Shown: positions 50,675-60,561 of the stretch, one piece after another
Position numbering within the stretch: the stretch's first letter is position 1
Layout of the letters: every line of letters begins with the position of its first letter
NCBI RefSeq assembly: GCF_024494565.1
Contig: NZ_JANHDN010000008.1
Coordinates: forward strand, 62,001 to 126,000
DNA: 64,000 nt
Reading direction: 5' to 3'
Source of the DNA: Halorubrum rutilum
GTDB lineage: Archaea; Halobacteriota; Halobacteria; Halobacteriales; Haloferacaceae
Translations under genes and position numbers: made by a program
Notes under the pieces: generated by a model
Told to the model about the DNA's origin: nothing
What the model saw: the letters and a program-made list of their open reading frames with translations, nothing else
Database searches by the model: none

Positions 50675-52528
50675 GTGTCCAGCCTGTTGCCGGTCATCGC
50701 GGCGATCCTCGTGTCGGGGCTCGTCGTCCAGCTGGTCGCTCACCGGCTGAAGGTGCCGAGCGTCATCTTCTACCTCCTCATCGGCGTCGCGCTGGGACCG
50801 GAGGCGTTGGGGCTCGTGACGCTCGAAACGTTCGGGAGCGGGCTCGAAATCGTCGTCGGGATCAGCGTCGCCATCATCGTCTTCGAGGGGGCGTTCGCCC
50901 TGCGGGTCGACCGGATCCGCGGCGCCTCCACGGTGTCGCTGCGGCTGGTGACGGTCAGCGCGCTCGTGATGTTCCTCGGGACGGCGGCCGCGGTCAGGCT
51001 CTTCGAGGGCGCCAGCTGGGAGATCGCGCTGCTCATCGGCGCGCTGCTCGTGGCGACCGGGCCGACCGTCATCACGCCGATACTCAACGTCGTCCGGGTC
51101 CGGGACCACGTCGCCACCGCGTTGGAGACCGAGGGGATCGTCAACGACGTGACGGCCGCGATCGTCGCCGTGGTGATCTTCGAGACGCTGCTGCTCGACG
51201 ACCTCGGGGTCCCCGCGACCGTGTTCTCGTTCGTCGAGCGGCTCGGCGTCGGCGTGCTCGCGGGCGTGCTCGCGACGGTGGTGATCTACTACCTGCTGGA
51301 GAGCGACCTGGTCCCCGAGCGCGACGTGCAGGCGTCGCAGTTCCTCGTGTTGGCGGCGGCGGTCGGGGCGTTCGCGGCCGCCGAGGCCGTCGCCGCCGAG
51401 GCGGGCATCGCGGCGGCGGCGACGAGCGGGATCCTGCTCGGCAACCTCGACATCGAGAACAGGGAGGAGATCGAGCGGTTCGCGGAGAACACGACGCTGG
51501 TCGTCCTCTCGTTCGTGTTCATCTCGCTGGCCGCGCTGATCGACGTCGAGGCGGTCCTGCAGCTCGGCCTCGGCGCCGTCGCGCTCGTCCTCGTGATCAT
51601 GCTCGTGCTCCGCCCGCTCGGGGCCCTGATCGCCACCGCCGGCGTCGAGCGGTTCACGCGCCCGGAGCGGCTGTTCATCGCGAGCGTGGGGCCGCGCGGG
51701 ATCATCCCGGCGAGCGTGGCCACGCTGTTCGCCATCGAGCTGGAGCTCGCGGGGAACGTGGCGGCGGGCGAACTGCTGGTCGGGACGGTGTTCGCCGTCA
51801 TCTTCGCGACGGTCGCGATCGAGGCGGGGCTGGCGCGGCAGATCGGCGACGCCCTCGGAGTGTCACCAATGCGCACGATAATCATCGGCGGCGGCCGGGT
51901 CGGCCGGGCGCTCGCCACACGACTGGAGCGGCGGGGCGAGTACGTCGTCGTCGTCGAGACCGACGACGAAGCGATCGAGCGGGCGCGCTCGGAGGGGTTC
52001 ACCGTCCACGACGGCGACGGCAGCGACACCGAGACGCTGCGCGACGCGGGCGTCGAGGACGCGAAGCGCGTGATCGCGGTGACGGGCGACGACGACATCA
52101 ACCTCCTCGCGTGCCAGCTCGCGATCACGAAGTTCGACGTCGATGCCGTGTACGCGCGGGTGAACGAGTCGGACAACCTCGACGCCTTCGAGAGCATCGG
52201 CGTGAAGGGGATCGACTCGCCGACGGCGACGGCGGTGGCCATCGACGACGAGATCGAGCGGCCGGCGATCACCCACTGGATGAACGAGCTCGGCGACAGC
52301 CACGACGTGCAGGAGGTGGAGGTGACCGCGGAGGAGCTCGCCGGGAAGACGATCCGCGACCTCAACGCGCAGATCCCCGACGGCACCTTCGTCGCCGTCG
52401 TCAGCCGGGACGGGGAGAACCACGTCCCGTCGGCGGACAGCGTGCTGGAGTACGGCGACCACGTCACCTTCATCGGCGACTCGGACGCGGTCAGGCGCGC
52501 GATGGAGCGGTTCCACCCGCACGACTGA
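50675..52528 (+). CDS. CPA-type cation/proton antiporter with TrkA-N and TrkA-C domains
   Basis: 617 residues from GTG 50675. Residues about 1-400 are 12-13 membrane helices of a Na+(K+)/H+ exchanger, with TGPTVITPIL and GIVNDVTAAI including the ion-site Asn-Asp pair. Residues about 405-520 are a TrkA-N Rossmann domain (RTIIIGGGRVGRALATRLER) binding NAD(H) or nucleotide, followed by a TrkA-C domain (about 540-617). It likely regulates K+ or Na+ and pH according to nucleotide state. ACACTAAGG about 32 nt upstream is a weak TATA candidate. Confidence 0.92.
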   Translation: MSSLLPVIAAILVSGLVVQLVAHRLKVPSVIFYLLIGVALGPEALGLVTLETFGSGLEIVVGISVAIIVFEGAFALRVDRIRGASTVSLRLVTVSALVMFLGTAAAVRLFEGASWEIALLIGALLVATGPTVITPILNVVRVRDHVATALETEGIVNDVTAAIVAVVIFETLLLDDLGVPATVFSFVERLGVGVLAGVLATVVIYYLLESDLVPERDVQASQFLVLAAAVGAFAAAEAVAAEAGIAAAATSGILLGNLDIENREEIERFAENTTLVVLSFVFISLAALIDVEAVLQLGLGAVALVLVIMLVLRPLGALIATAGVERFTRPERLFIASVGPRGIIPASVATLFAIELELAGNVAAGELLVGTVFAVIFATVAIEAGLARQIGDALGVSPMRTIIIGGGRVGRALATRLERRGEYVVVVETDDEAIERARSEGFTVHDGDGSDTETLRDAGVEDAKRVIAVTGDDDINLLACQLAITKFDVDAVYARVNESDNLDAFESIGVKGIDSPTATAVAIDDEIERPAITHWMNELGDSHDVQEVEVTAEELAGKTIRDLNAQIPDGTFVAVVSRDGENHVPSADSVLEYGDHVTFIGDSDAVRRAMERFHPHD

Positions 52529-52635
52529 GCGCGGTCGCTCACAGCCGTCGGCGTATGCACGACTCGCGGTGCTCACCGTGTTCGCCACGTGGTGCGTCTG
52601 AAAGCGTCCCGATCGTCACGTGTTGTGTCCGAAAA

Positions 52636-52737
52636 CGTCCTGACGGAGTCCTGCGCGAGCGAAGCGAGCGCAGGGCACGTCAGGACGCGAACGCCGAAGC
52701 AGGCGCTCCGCGACGCGGAGCGCCTGCGAGAAGTGAG
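52636..52737. repeat. tRNA-Arg 3'-end duplicate plus strong hairpins downstream of the tRNA gene
   Basis: CGTCCTGACGGAG (52636-52648) repeats exactly the 3' end of the adjacent tRNA-Arg (52738-52750), 102 bp away. Between the copies are an inverted CACGTCAGGACG and a perfect 13-bp hairpin with a 3-nt loop (52699-52711 with 52715-52727). The arrangement resembles attachment-site or recombination scars at tRNA genes, or a terminator array. Confidence 0.55.
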
Positions 52738-52810
52738 CGTCCTGACGGAGATTTGAACTCCGGTCCCTGGCTCCGCAAGCCAAGAGGATAGTCCACTACC
52801 CTACCAGGAC
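52738..52810 (-). tRNA. tRNA-Arg (anticodon GCG)
   Basis: The minus-strand sequence folds as a cloverleaf: acceptor GUCCUGG with UCAGGAC plus G73; D arm GGGU..UCCU with A14 and A21; anticodon stem UUGGC/GCCAG with loop UUGCGGA giving anticodon GCG; T arm CGGAG UUCAAAU CUCCG. No intron, and CCA is not encoded. CTTAAG (about 52835, minus strand) is its TATA box. Confidence 0.95.
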
Positions 52811-53086
52811 TCAAGCAGACGTACCGCGGTGGAACTTAAGACGGTTACGGTCCGGAGGCCGCGTGGCGGAGGGTCGCACGCGACGCGGCGGGCGAGAGGC
52901 GACCGCGCGCGAATTGCACACCTTTTGTATCGAGGGGACCGATGAACGGATATGACTGAACCTCGATCCGCGGCGTCGCCGCCGCGGAGCCGACGAGCGA
53001 CCGCGCCTCGGGCCGGCCCAGCGGCGGGCGCGCGTTCGGCCGCGGAACCCCGGCAAGGACAACGCTTATCCGCGGACTCGACAACC

Positions 53087-53094
53087 GAGGAGGT
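53087..53094 (+). promoter_or_regulatory. Strong Shine-Dalgarno sequence of rpa2
   Basis: GAGGAGGT ends 6 nt before the ATG at 53101. Most genes in this window appear leaderless. With TTATC at 53066-53070 as TATA, the predicted leader is about 8-10 nt and just includes this motif. Confidence 0.5.
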
Positions 53095-53100
53095 ACGCGT

Positions 53101-54603
53101 ATGGGAGCCATAGAGGACGTCTACGAGGACCTCGACACCGACGTCGAGTTCGAGGAGTTCGAGGCGGCGGTCGAGGACAAGGTCGAGCAGATGGGCGGGC
53201 TCGCCGACGAGGAGACGGCCGCGATGCTGATCGCCCACGAGCTGCGCGACGAGGAGGCCGACACGATCGCCGACATCGAGCCGGGGATGAACGAGGTGAA
53301 GTTCCTCGGGAAGGTGACCTCCATCGGCGAGGTCAAGACGTTCGAGCGCGACGACGAGGAGGCCGAGGAGGGGCGCGTCTGCAACGTCGACGTCGCGGAC
53401 GCGTCCGGCTCGGTGCGCGTCGCGCTCTGGGACGACATGGCCGCGGCGGCCGACGAGGAGCTGGAGGTCGGCCAGGTGCTCCGCGTCATGGGCCGCCCGA
53501 AGGAGGGGTACAGCGGGCTGGAGGTGAGCGCCGACAAGGTCGAGCCGGACGAGGACGCCGAGGTCGACGTGCAGGTGCTCGACACCTACCGCGTCGAGGA
53601 CCTCTCGCTCGGCGCCGCCGACGTCGACCTCGTCGGCCAGGTGCTCGACACCGACTCGATCCGGACGTTCGACCGCGACGACGGCAGCGAGGGGCGCGTG
53701 GCCAACCTCACCGTCGGCGACGAGACCGGTCGCGTGCGCGTCACCCTCTGGGACGACAAGGCCGACCTCACCGAGGAGTTCGAGCCCGGCGAGGTCGTCG
53801 AGGTCGGGGACGGCTACGTCCGCGAGCGCGACGGCGACCTGGAGCTCCACGTCGGCGACCGCGGCACCGTCGAGCGCGTCGACGAGGACGTGGAGTACGT
53901 CCCGGAGACGACCGACATCGCCGACCTGGAGATCGGGGAGACGGTCGACATCGGCGGGGGCGTCATCGAGACGGACCCGAAGCGCACCTTCGACCGCGAC
54001 GACGGCAGCGGGGGACAGGTCCGGAACGTCCGCGTCAAGGACGACACCGGCGAGATCCGCGTCGCGCTGTGGGGCGACAAGGCGGACCGCGAGATCGAGC
54101 TGGCCGACCGCGTCGTCTTCACCGACGTCGAGATCCAGGACGGGTGGCAGGACGACCTGGAGGCGTCCGCGAACTGGCGCTCGACGGTCACCGTCCTCGA
54201 CGAGGGCGCGGAGACGGCGAGCGGGGCCGCCGGCGGCGCGGCGGGAGCGAGCGGCGGGAGCGGCGACGGGGGCGACGAGCGCGGCGGGGAGAACGCCGGG
54301 CTCGGAGCCTTCGCGGAGGACGGACAGAAGGCGGCCGCCGAGGCCGTCGCGGGCGAGACCGGCGACGGCGGAAGCGGCGGCGAGAGCGCCGGATCCGGCG
54401 GGGCCGCGGCCGCGACGGCGGAACGGTCGGCCGAGGACGTCGAGTTCACGGGCACCGTCGTGCAGACCGGCGACCCCGTCGTGTTGGACGACGGCCAGCG
54501 GACGAAGAGCGTCGAGACCGACGCCGGCCTCCGGCTCGGCGAGGAGGTGACCGTGCGGGGCGCGGAACGCGACGGGACGATCCACGCGGACGACGTGTTC
54601 TGA
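53101..54603 (+). CDS. rpa2: Replication protein A, Rpa2 type, with multiple OB folds
   Basis: 500 residues. Three consecutive OB folds: about 55-150 (ADIEPGMNEVKFLGKVTSIG), 155-255 (VDLVGQVLDTDSIRTFDRDD) and 265-370 (DLEIGETVDIGGGVIETDPK), each with a hydrophobic W/L core strand (VRVALWDDMA, VRVTLWDDKA, IRVALWGDKA). A Gly/Ala-rich linker and a small C-terminal domain (VEFTGTVVQTGDPVVLDD) follow. No zinc finger. It binds single-stranded DNA; the Haloferax homologue is essential. It lies upstream of the histone gene. Confidence 0.92.
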   Translation: MGAIEDVYEDLDTDVEFEEFEAAVEDKVEQMGGLADEETAAMLIAHELRDEEADTIADIEPGMNEVKFLGKVTSIGEVKTFERDDEEAEEGRVCNVDVADASGSVRVALWDDMAAAADEELEVGQVLRVMGRPKEGYSGLEVSADKVEPDEDAEVDVQVLDTYRVEDLSLGAADVDLVGQVLDTDSIRTFDRDDGSEGRVANLTVGDETGRVRVTLWDDKADLTEEFEPGEVVEVGDGYVRERDGDLELHVGDRGTVERVDEDVEYVPETTDIADLEIGETVDIGGGVIETDPKRTFDRDDGSGGQVRNVRVKDDTGEIRVALWGDKADREIELADRVVFTDVEIQDGWQDDLEASANWRSTVTVLDEGAETASGAAGGAAGASGGSGDGGDERGGENAGLGAFAEDGQKAAAEAVAGETGDGGSGGESAGSGGAAAATAERSAEDVEFTGTVVQTGDPVVLDDGQRTKSVETDAGLRLGEEVTVRGAERDGTIHADDVF

Positions 54604-54715
54604 TCGCCGAGAGGCGGCTCCGGACTCCCGCTCGTCGGGTCCGGGATGCGGGAAGCGACGCGTCGAGTCGCCGCGACGCCAGCGCTCGGGCGCGGAGACG
54701 GCGGTAACGGAAAGC

Positions 54716-54723
54716 GTTATACC
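54716..54723 (+). promoter_or_regulatory. TATA box of the histone-deacetylase operon
   Basis: GTTATACC centred about 27 nt before the ATG at 54746, predicting a leaderless mRNA covering the histone and deacetylase-like genes. Confidence 0.6.
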
Positions 54724-54745
54724 GTGCACGGACGCGACTGTGTGT

Positions 54746-55177
54746 ATGAGTGTCGAGTTGCCGTTCGCGCCGGTGGACGGGATCATCCGGCGGAACGCCG
54801 GGGAGCTCCGCGTCAGCGCCGACGCCGCCGAGGAGCTGGCGCGCCGCATCCAGTCGCACGGCGCGGAGCTGGCGATCGACGCTGCCGAGCGGGCGACCGA
54901 GGACGGGCGAAAGACGCTGATGGCGTCGGACTTCGGCGTCGAACAGGTGATCGCTCGCGAGGACCTCACCCTCCCGGTCGCGCCCATCGACCGGATCGCG
55001 CGGCTCCGGATCGACGACCGCTACCGGGTCGGCGTCGACGCGCGGATCGCGCTGGCCGACATCTTGGAGGACTACGCCGACAACGTCGCGAGCGCGGCCG
55101 CGACGCTCGCGCGACACGCCGACCGACGGACCGTACAGGCCGAGGACATCGAGACGTACTTCGCGCTGTTCGAGTAG
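54746..55177 (+). CDS. hstA: Archaeal histone, fused dimer
   Basis: 143 residues comprising two histone folds in one chain, the haloarchaeal form: first fold about 1-70 (LPFAPVDGIIRRNAGELRVS, ELARRIQSHGAELAIDAAER), second fold about 75-143 (LPVAPIDRIARLRIDDRYRV, ALADILEDYADNVASAAATL). Each ends in the DI/DF turn (ASDFGV, AEDIETY). It binds DNA as a nucleosome-like wrapper, although in haloarchaea histones act more as low-abundance regulators. It runs directly into the deacetylase-like gene with no intervening base. Confidence 0.95.
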   Translation: MSVELPFAPVDGIIRRNAGELRVSADAAEELARRIQSHGAELAIDAAERATEDGRKTLMASDFGVEQVIAREDLTLPVAPIDRIARLRIDDRYRVGVDARIALADILEDYADNVASAAATLARHADRRTVQAEDIETYFALFE

Positions 55178-56182
55178 ATGCGGTTCGGCTACAGCGAGCG
55201 GTGTCTCGCGCACGACACGGGGGAACGACACCCGGAGAACCCGGACCGACTGCGCGCGATCCGCCGCGGGCTCACCAAGCGCCACGGCGTCGAGTACGTC
55301 GAGGCGGACCCGGCGGCCCGCGAGGAGGTCGTCGCCGTCCACGACGCGGCGTACGTGGACGAGCTCGAGGCGTTCGTCGACGACGGCGGCGGGAGCTGGG
55401 ACCCCGACACCGTCGCGAGCGAGGGGACCTGGGACGCCGCGCTCACGGCCGCCGGCCTCGCGCAGTGGGCGGCCCGATCGGCGCTCGACGGGGCCGACGG
55501 CCGGAACACGCCGTTCGCGCTCGGCCGCCCGCCCGGACACCACGCGGTGCCCGACGACGCGATGGGGTTCTGCTTCTTCAACAACGCCGCCGTCGCGGCC
55601 CAGACCGCCCTCGACGAGGGCGCCGCGGATCGGGTCGCGATCTTCGACTGGGACGTGCACCACGGGAACGGCACCCAGGACGTGTTCTACGACCGCGGCG
55701 ACGTGCTCTACTCGTCGATCCACGAGGACGGGCTCTACCCGGACACCGGCGACCTCGAAGAGATCGGCCGCGACGACGGCGAGGGGACCACGGTGAACCT
55801 CCCGCTCGGCGCCGGCGCCGGGGACGCCGACTACCGCTACGCCATCGACGAGGCGATCGGACCGGCGATCGACCGGTTCGACCCCGATCTGCTGATCGTC
55901 TCGGCGGGGTTCGACGCCCACCGCCACGACCCGATCTCGCGGATGCGCGTCTCGTCGGAGGGGTACGCGATGATGACCGATCGGATCCGGTCGGTCGCCG
56001 ACGACGCCGGCGCGGTCGAGGCCTACGTGCTGGAGGGCGGCTACGGGCTCGACACCCTCGCCGAGGGCGTCTCGATGGTCCACGAGACGTACGACGGCCG
56101 AACCCCGGTCACGGACGACGAGGAGCCGGACGCGAAGACGGAGTCGCTGGTGGCGGAGCTGCGGGAGCTGCTCGACCTGTAG
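55178..56182 (+). CDS. Histone deacetylase family protein (acetoin utilisation/class II HDAC-like)
   Basis: 334 residues. Zinc-hydrolase motifs are GRPPGHHAVPDDAMGFCFFN, IFDWDVHHGNGTQD (zinc Asp and His) and SSIHEDGLYPDTG, then VSAGFDAHRHDPISRM with the second zinc Asp. It removes acetyl groups from lysines or small molecules such as acetylpolyamines; the substrate is open because the haloarchaeal histone lacks the lysine-rich tails of eukaryotes. It starts on the base after the histone stop codon (TAG ATG), so the pair is translationally coupled. Confidence 0.93.
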   Translation: MRFGYSERCLAHDTGERHPENPDRLRAIRRGLTKRHGVEYVEADPAAREEVVAVHDAAYVDELEAFVDDGGGSWDPDTVASEGTWDAALTAAGLAQWAARSALDGADGRNTPFALGRPPGHHAVPDDAMGFCFFNNAAVAAQTALDEGAADRVAIFDWDVHHGNGTQDVFYDRGDVLYSSIHEDGLYPDTGDLEEIGRDDGEGTTVNLPLGAGAGDADYRYAIDEAIGPAIDRFDPDLLIVSAGFDAHRHDPISRMRVSSEGYAMMTDRIRSVADDAGAVEAYVLEGGYGLDTLAEGVSMVHETYDGRTPVTDDEEPDAKTESLVAELRELLDL

Positions 56183-56196
56183 GCGGCCGGTCGCCC

Positions 56197-56503
56197 GACG
56201 AACGGCTCGCTTCGCTCGCCGTGTCGTTCGTCGGAAACGCCCGGAGCGGGATGTGAACCACGGTCGTTCCGCTCGTGTCACTCGCTTCACTCCCTGATTC
56301 AAATCCCTTCGTCTGCGTTCGTCGACGCCGGACTCGCTCGTCGCTCCGCTCCTCGCTCGTAATCGGCGTCGACAGAAGCGCCCGGAGCGGGATTTGAACC
56401 CGGAGGACTTCGCTCACTGCGTTCGCTCGTCCTCAGATTCAAATCCTTTTGCGACCGTTTTCGACGAACGGCTCGCTCCGCTCGCCGTGTTGTTCGTCGA
56501 AAA
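56197..56503. repeat. Degraded tandem tRNA-Asp 3'-end units
   Basis: CGCCCGGAGCGGGAT and following bases, the 3' end of tRNA-Asp, recurs in imperfect form at 56238-56259 and 56379-56402 before the intact gene at 56504. Each fragment is followed by an inverted TTCAAATCC (near 56299 and 56438), so each can form a hairpin. A 47-bp unit beginning ACGAACGGCTCGCT also repeats, at about 56199 and 56464, and runs into the tRNA 3' end both times. No integrase gene is present. Confidence 0.7.
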
Positions 56504-56576
56504 CGCCCGGAGCGGGATTTGAACCCGCGTCACGACCGTGACAGGGTCGTATGATGGGCCACTACACCATCCGGGC
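56504..56576 (-). tRNA. tRNA-Asp (anticodon GTC), copy 1
   Basis: Minus-strand cloverleaf: acceptor GCCCGGA/UCCGGGC plus G73; anticodon stem ACGACC/GGUCGU with loop CUGUCAC giving GUC; T arm GCGGG UUCAAAU CCCGC. No intron, CCA not encoded. Identical to the second copy 30 bp away. Confidence 0.97.
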
Positions 56577-56606
56577 AAACAGCGACAGAAGCCCCGAAAC
56601 GGGGGA

Positions 56607-56679
56607 CGCCCGGAGCGGGATTTGAACCCGCGTCACGACCGTGACAGGGTCGTATGATGGGCCACTACACCATCCGGGC
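56607..56679 (-). tRNA. tRNA-Asp (anticodon GTC), copy 2
   Basis: Same 73-nt sequence as the copy at 56504-56576; the tandem pair is separated by 30 bp. It is the first of the two in the direction of transcription. Confidence 0.97.
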
Positions 56680-56939
56680 TTGTCGCACTCGTTCGTACCC
56701 CTGTCTGGCAAATAAGGCTTGTCATCGCCGGCGACGGTGGGGACGGATACCAGGGACGAGACGGCCGGCGACGGGCCGATCGCGGCGGTAGCCTTTTGTA
56801 TGATAACCGCGTGAGTGAGAGTATCGTACGCCCGTCGTCGTGAGCCGCGCGCGGCGGCGCCGGTTGGCAAGTCTTATGCCGCTGGCCCATATAGCGATCT
56901 GTAGTATCTCGTGATAGCTTCTCTCAATAACCACCACCC

Positions 56940-57167
56940 ATGGTAGACGTAAGCCAACACGAACTCGTTCCGGACCACGTCCTCCTCGACGACGACGAGG
57001 TCGACGAGGTCCTGGCCGAGTACGACGTGAAGCGGACGAACCTACCGAAGATCAAACGCACGGATCCCGCGCTCCCCGACGAGGCCGAGGTCGGCGACGT
57101 GGTGAAGATCGTTCGAAACTCTCGCACGACGGAGGAGGCCGTCGTGTACCGACTAGTCGTCTCATGA
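56940..57167 (+). CDS. rpoH: DNA-directed RNA polymerase subunit H (Rpo5)
   Basis: 75 residues: [20 protein letters not shown] with the archaeal RpoH core [20 protein letters not shown] and [16 protein letters not shown]. It sits at the polymerase jaw. Its stop codon overlaps the RpoB'' start by four bases (ATGA). It heads the large-subunit operon. The upstream region has several A/T patches (CTTATG near 56872, CCATATAG near 56886) and an apparent leader rather than a leaderless start. Confidence 0.97.
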   Translation: MVDVSQHELVPDHVLLDDDEVDEVLAEYDVKRTNLPKIKRTDPALPDEAEVGDVVKIVRNSRTTEEAVVYRLVVS

Positions 57168-58729
57168 ACAGGCAAGACCGACGCGTGGTCTCACGCGAGT
57201 ACTTCTCGGACGAACGGCTCGCCGAACACCACTTCCGCTCGTTCAACAACTTCCTGGACCGCGGCATGCAGGAGGTCGTCGACGAGAAGGAGACGATCGA
57301 GACCGACATCGGCGACAAGGAGGGCCAAGAGCCCGTCTACGTCGAACTCGGCGACGTGCGGATGGTCACCCCCCGCGTCCGCGAGGCCGACGGCTCCGAG
57401 GAGCTGCTGTATCCCCAAGAGGCGCGGCTCCGGAACATCACCTACTCGGCGCCCGTCTTCATGGAGATGTCAATCGTGCGCGGCGGCGAGGACGAGCCCG
57501 AGCAGGTCGTCGACACGACCGAGACGAAGGTCGGTCGGATGCCGATCATGGTCGGCTCGGACAAGTGCAACATGGCCGGCTTCTCCGACGAGGAACTCAT
57601 CGACATCGGCGAGGACCCCGTCGACCCCGGCGGCTACTTCATCGTCAACGGCTCCGAGCGCGTGCTGATGACCTCGGAGGACCTGGCGCCGAACAAGATC
57701 CTCGCGGAGTACGACTCGAAGTACGGCGACGAGATCCAGGTCGCCAAGACGTTCTCCCAGCGCCGCGGCTACCGCGCGCTGGTCCTCTGTGAGCGCAACC
57801 GCGAGGGGCTCCTCGAAGTGTCGTTCCCGTCCGTCTCGGGCTCGATCGACTTCGTGACCCTCGTCCGCGCGCTCGGGCTGGAGTCGGACGAGGAGATCGT
57901 CCACCGCGTCTCGGACGACCCCGAGATCGTGAAGTTCATGCTGGAGAATCTGGAGGAGGCCGACGTGCAGACGACCGAGGAGGCCATCGAGACCCTCGGC
58001 GAGCGCGTCGCCTCCGGCCAGGGGAAGAACTACCAGCTCAAGCGGGCGAACTACGTCATCGACCGCTACCTCCTCCCGCACCTCCACGAGGAGGGCGTCG
58101 AGGAGGAGGACGTGCGGATCAACAAGGCGTACTACCTCTGCCGGATGGCCGAGGCGTGCTTCGAGCTCGCCTTGGACCGCCGCGAGTCCGACGACAAGGA
58201 CCACTACGCCAACAAGCGCCTGAAGGTCTCCGGCGACCTGATGCGCGACCTGTTCCGGACCGCCCTGAACAAGCTGGCGCGCGACGTGAAGTACCAGCTG
58301 GAGCGCGCGAACATGCGGAACCGGCAGCTCACCGTCAACACGGTCGTCCGCTCGGACGTGCTGACCGAGCGGCTCGAACACCCGATCGCGACGGGCAACT
58401 GGGTGGGCGGCCGCTCGGGCGTCTCCCAGCTCGTCGACCGGACGGACTACATGGGCGTGCTCTCGCACCTGCGGCGCCTGCGCTCGCCGCTGTCGCGGTC
58501 GCAGCCGCACTTCGAGGCGCGGGACCTCCACGCGACCCAGTGGGGTCGCATCTGTCCCTCCGAGACGCCGGAGGGGCCGAACTGCGGGCTCGTGAAGAAC
58601 TTCGCGCAGTCGATGGAGCTGTCGCAGACGGTCGAGGACGAACAGGGGCTGAAACGAGAACTGGCGTCGATGGGTGTCGAGGGGATCCCCGGCATCGAGG
58701 GCGTCGAACGACAGACGGCGGACGACTGA
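57164..58729 (+). CDS. rpoB2: DNA-directed RNA polymerase subunit B'' (Rpo2 N-terminal half)
   Basis: 521 residues, the N-terminal half of the split beta subunit, with [20 protein letters not shown], the conserved [19 protein letters not shown] and the fork-loop region [20 protein letters not shown] leading to [16 protein letters not shown]. The split from B' is the normal haloarchaeal arrangement, not a frameshift. It overlaps rpoH and is 2 nt from rpoB1. Confidence 0.97.
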   Translation: MNRQDRRVVSREYFSDERLAEHHFRSFNNFLDRGMQEVVDEKETIETDIGDKEGQEPVYVELGDVRMVTPRVREADGSEELLYPQEARLRNITYSAPVFMEMSIVRGGEDEPEQVVDTTETKVGRMPIMVGSDKCNMAGFSDEELIDIGEDPVDPGGYFIVNGSERVLMTSEDLAPNKILAEYDSKYGDEIQVAKTFSQRRGYRALVLCERNREGLLEVSFPSVSGSIDFVTLVRALGLESDEEIVHRVSDDPEIVKFMLENLEEADVQTTEEAIETLGERVASGQGKNYQLKRANYVIDRYLLPHLHEEGVEEEDVRINKAYYLCRMAEACFELALDRRESDDKDHYANKRLKVSGDLMRDLFRTALNKLARDVKYQLERANMRNRQLTVNTVVRSDVLTERLEHPIATGNWVGGRSGVSQLVDRTDYMGVLSHLRRLRSPLSRSQPHFEARDLHATQWGRICPSETPEGPNCGLVKNFAQSMELSQTVEDEQGLKRELASMGVEGIPGIEGVERQTADD

Positions 58730-58731
58730 TC

Positions 58732-60561
58732 ATGGCACAGGCAGAACGCGAAGCGAAGGTGTACGTCAACGGGAGCCTCGTCGGGACCCATCCGGACCCC
58801 GAGGCGCTCGCCGAACAGATCCGCGAGGCGCGCCGCCGGGGCGACGTCTCGGACATGGTGAACGTCTCGGTCAAAGACCGGACCCAAGAAGTGATCGTCA
58901 ACGCGGACGCGGGGCGCGCCCGCCGGCCGCTGATCGTCGTCGAGAACGGCGAGCCCCTGCTGGGCGACGAGGAGGTCGAGGCGCTCGAACGCGGCGACAT
59001 CGAGTTCGAGGACCTCATCGACCGCGGCTACGTCGAGTTCATCGACGCCGAGGAGGAGGAGGACATCCTCGTCGCCGTCGACGAGGAGGACGTGACCGAG
59101 GACCACACGCACCTCGAGATCGACCCGCAGCTCGTGTTCGGTATCGGCGCGGGGATGATCCCGTACCCCGAGCACAACGCGAGCCCCCGGATCACGATGG
59201 GCGCGGGGATGATGAAGCAGTCGCTCGGACTCCCCTCGGCCAACTACCGGATCCGGCCGGACACGCGTCAGCACCTGCTGCACTACCCGCAGCTGGCGAT
59301 GGTGAAGACGCAGACCTCCGACCAGATCAGCTTCGACAAGCGGCCGGCGGCGCAGAACTTCGTCGTCGCCGTGATGTCCTACGAGGGGTTCAACATCGAG
59401 GACGCGCTGGTGATGAACCAGGGCTCCGTCGACCGCGCGCTCACCCGCTCGCACTTCTTCCGGACGTACGAGGGCGAGGAGCGCCGGTACCCCGGCGGCC
59501 AGGAGGACCGCTTCGAGATCCCCGAACAGGACGTGCGCGGCGCGCGCGGTGAAGACGCGTACACGCACCTCGACGAGGACGGCCTCGTCAACCCCGAGAC
59601 GAAGGTGGACGAGTCCTCGGTCCTGCTCGGCAAGACCAGTCCGCCGCGCTTCCTCGAAGAGCCCGACGACATGGGCGGGCTCTCCCCGCAGAAGCGCCGC
59701 GAGACCTCGGTGACGATGCGCTCGGGCGAGTCGGGCGTCGTCGACACGGTGACGCTGATGGAGGGCGAGGACGGCTCCAAGCTCTCGAAGGTGAAGGTGC
59801 GCGACCAGCGCGTCCCCGAGCTGGGCGACAAGTTCGCGTCCCGACACGGCCAGAAGGGCGTCGTCGGCCACCTCGCCCCGCAGGAGGACATGCCGTTTAC
59901 CGAGGAGGGGGTCGTCCCCGACCTCGTGATGAACCCGCACGCGCTCCCGTCCCGGATGACGGTCGGCCACGTGCTGGAGATGCTCGGCGGCAAGGTCGGC
60001 TCGCTGCGCGGCTCCCGGGTCGACGGGACGCCGTTCCAGGGCGAGGACGAGGAGGAGCTCCGCGAGGGGCTCGAAGAGCACGGGTTCAAGTCCTCCGGCA
60101 AGGAGGTCATGTACTCCGGCGTCACCGGCGAGAAGATCGACGCCGAGATCTTCGTCGGGACGATCTTCTACCACAAGCTGTACCACATGGTGTCGAACAA
60201 GCTCCACGCCCGCTCGCGCGGGCCGGTCCAGGTGCTCACGCGCCAGCCGACCGAGGGGCGCGCCCGCGAGGGCGGCCTGCGCGTCGGGGAGATGGAGCGC
60301 GACACGATCATCGGCCACGGCGCGTCGATGGTGCTCAACGAGCGGCTGCTGGAGTCCTCGGACGCCGAGACGGTCCACGTCTCCGCGGAGACCGGGCTCG
60401 TTGCCGTCGAGGACCGCGAGCAGCGCCGCGTGTACGACCCGGTGACGGGCGACGAGGACGACATCCACGAGCTGGAGGTCAGCTACGCGTTCAAGCTGCT
60501 GCTCGACGAGATGATCGCCCTGGGAATCCGACCGAAACTCGAACTGGAGGACGCGATTTAG
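58732..60561 (+). CDS. rpoB1: DNA-directed RNA polymerase subunit B' (Rpo2 C-terminal half)
   Basis: 609 residues from the ATG at 58732. It contains the hybrid-binding and active-site half of the beta subunit: [54 protein letters not shown], and the clamp region [20 protein letters not shown]. The C-terminal part [20 protein letters not shown] is typical. The ATG of rpoA1 follows its stop codon directly. Confidence 0.97.
   Translation: MAQAEREAKVYVNGSLVGTHPDPEALAEQIREARRRGDVSDMVNVSVKDRTQEVIVNADAGRARRPLIVVENGEPLLGDEEVEALERGDIEFEDLIDRGYVEFIDAEEEEDILVAVDEEDVTEDHTHLEIDPQLVFGIGAGMIPYPEHNASPRITMGAGMMKQSLGLPSANYRIRPDTRQHLLHYPQLAMVKTQTSDQISFDKRPAAQNFVVAVMSYEGFNIEDALVMNQGSVDRALTRSHFFRTYEGEERRYPGGQEDRFEIPEQDVRGARGEDAYTHLDEDGLVNPETKVDESSVLLGKTSPPRFLEEPDDMGGLSPQKRRETSVTMRSGESGVVDTVTLMEGEDGSKLSKVKVRDQRVPELGDKFASRHGQKGVVGHLAPQEDMPFTEEGVVPDLVMNPHALPSRMTVGHVLEMLGGKVGSLRGSRVDGTPFQGEDEEELREGLEEHGFKSSGKEVMYSGVTGEKIDAEIFVGTIFYHKLYHMVSNKLHARSRGPVQVLTRQPTEGRAREGGLRVGEMERDTIIGHGASMVLNERLLESSDAETVHVSAETGLVAVEDREQRRVYDPVTGDEDDIHELEVSYAFKLLLDEMIALGIRPKLELEDAI

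Noticed and set aside
57164..60561. Split of RNA polymerase B into two genes as a possible frameshift
   Set aside because: B'' and B' are separate in haloarchaea and each has a proper start, stop and full length.
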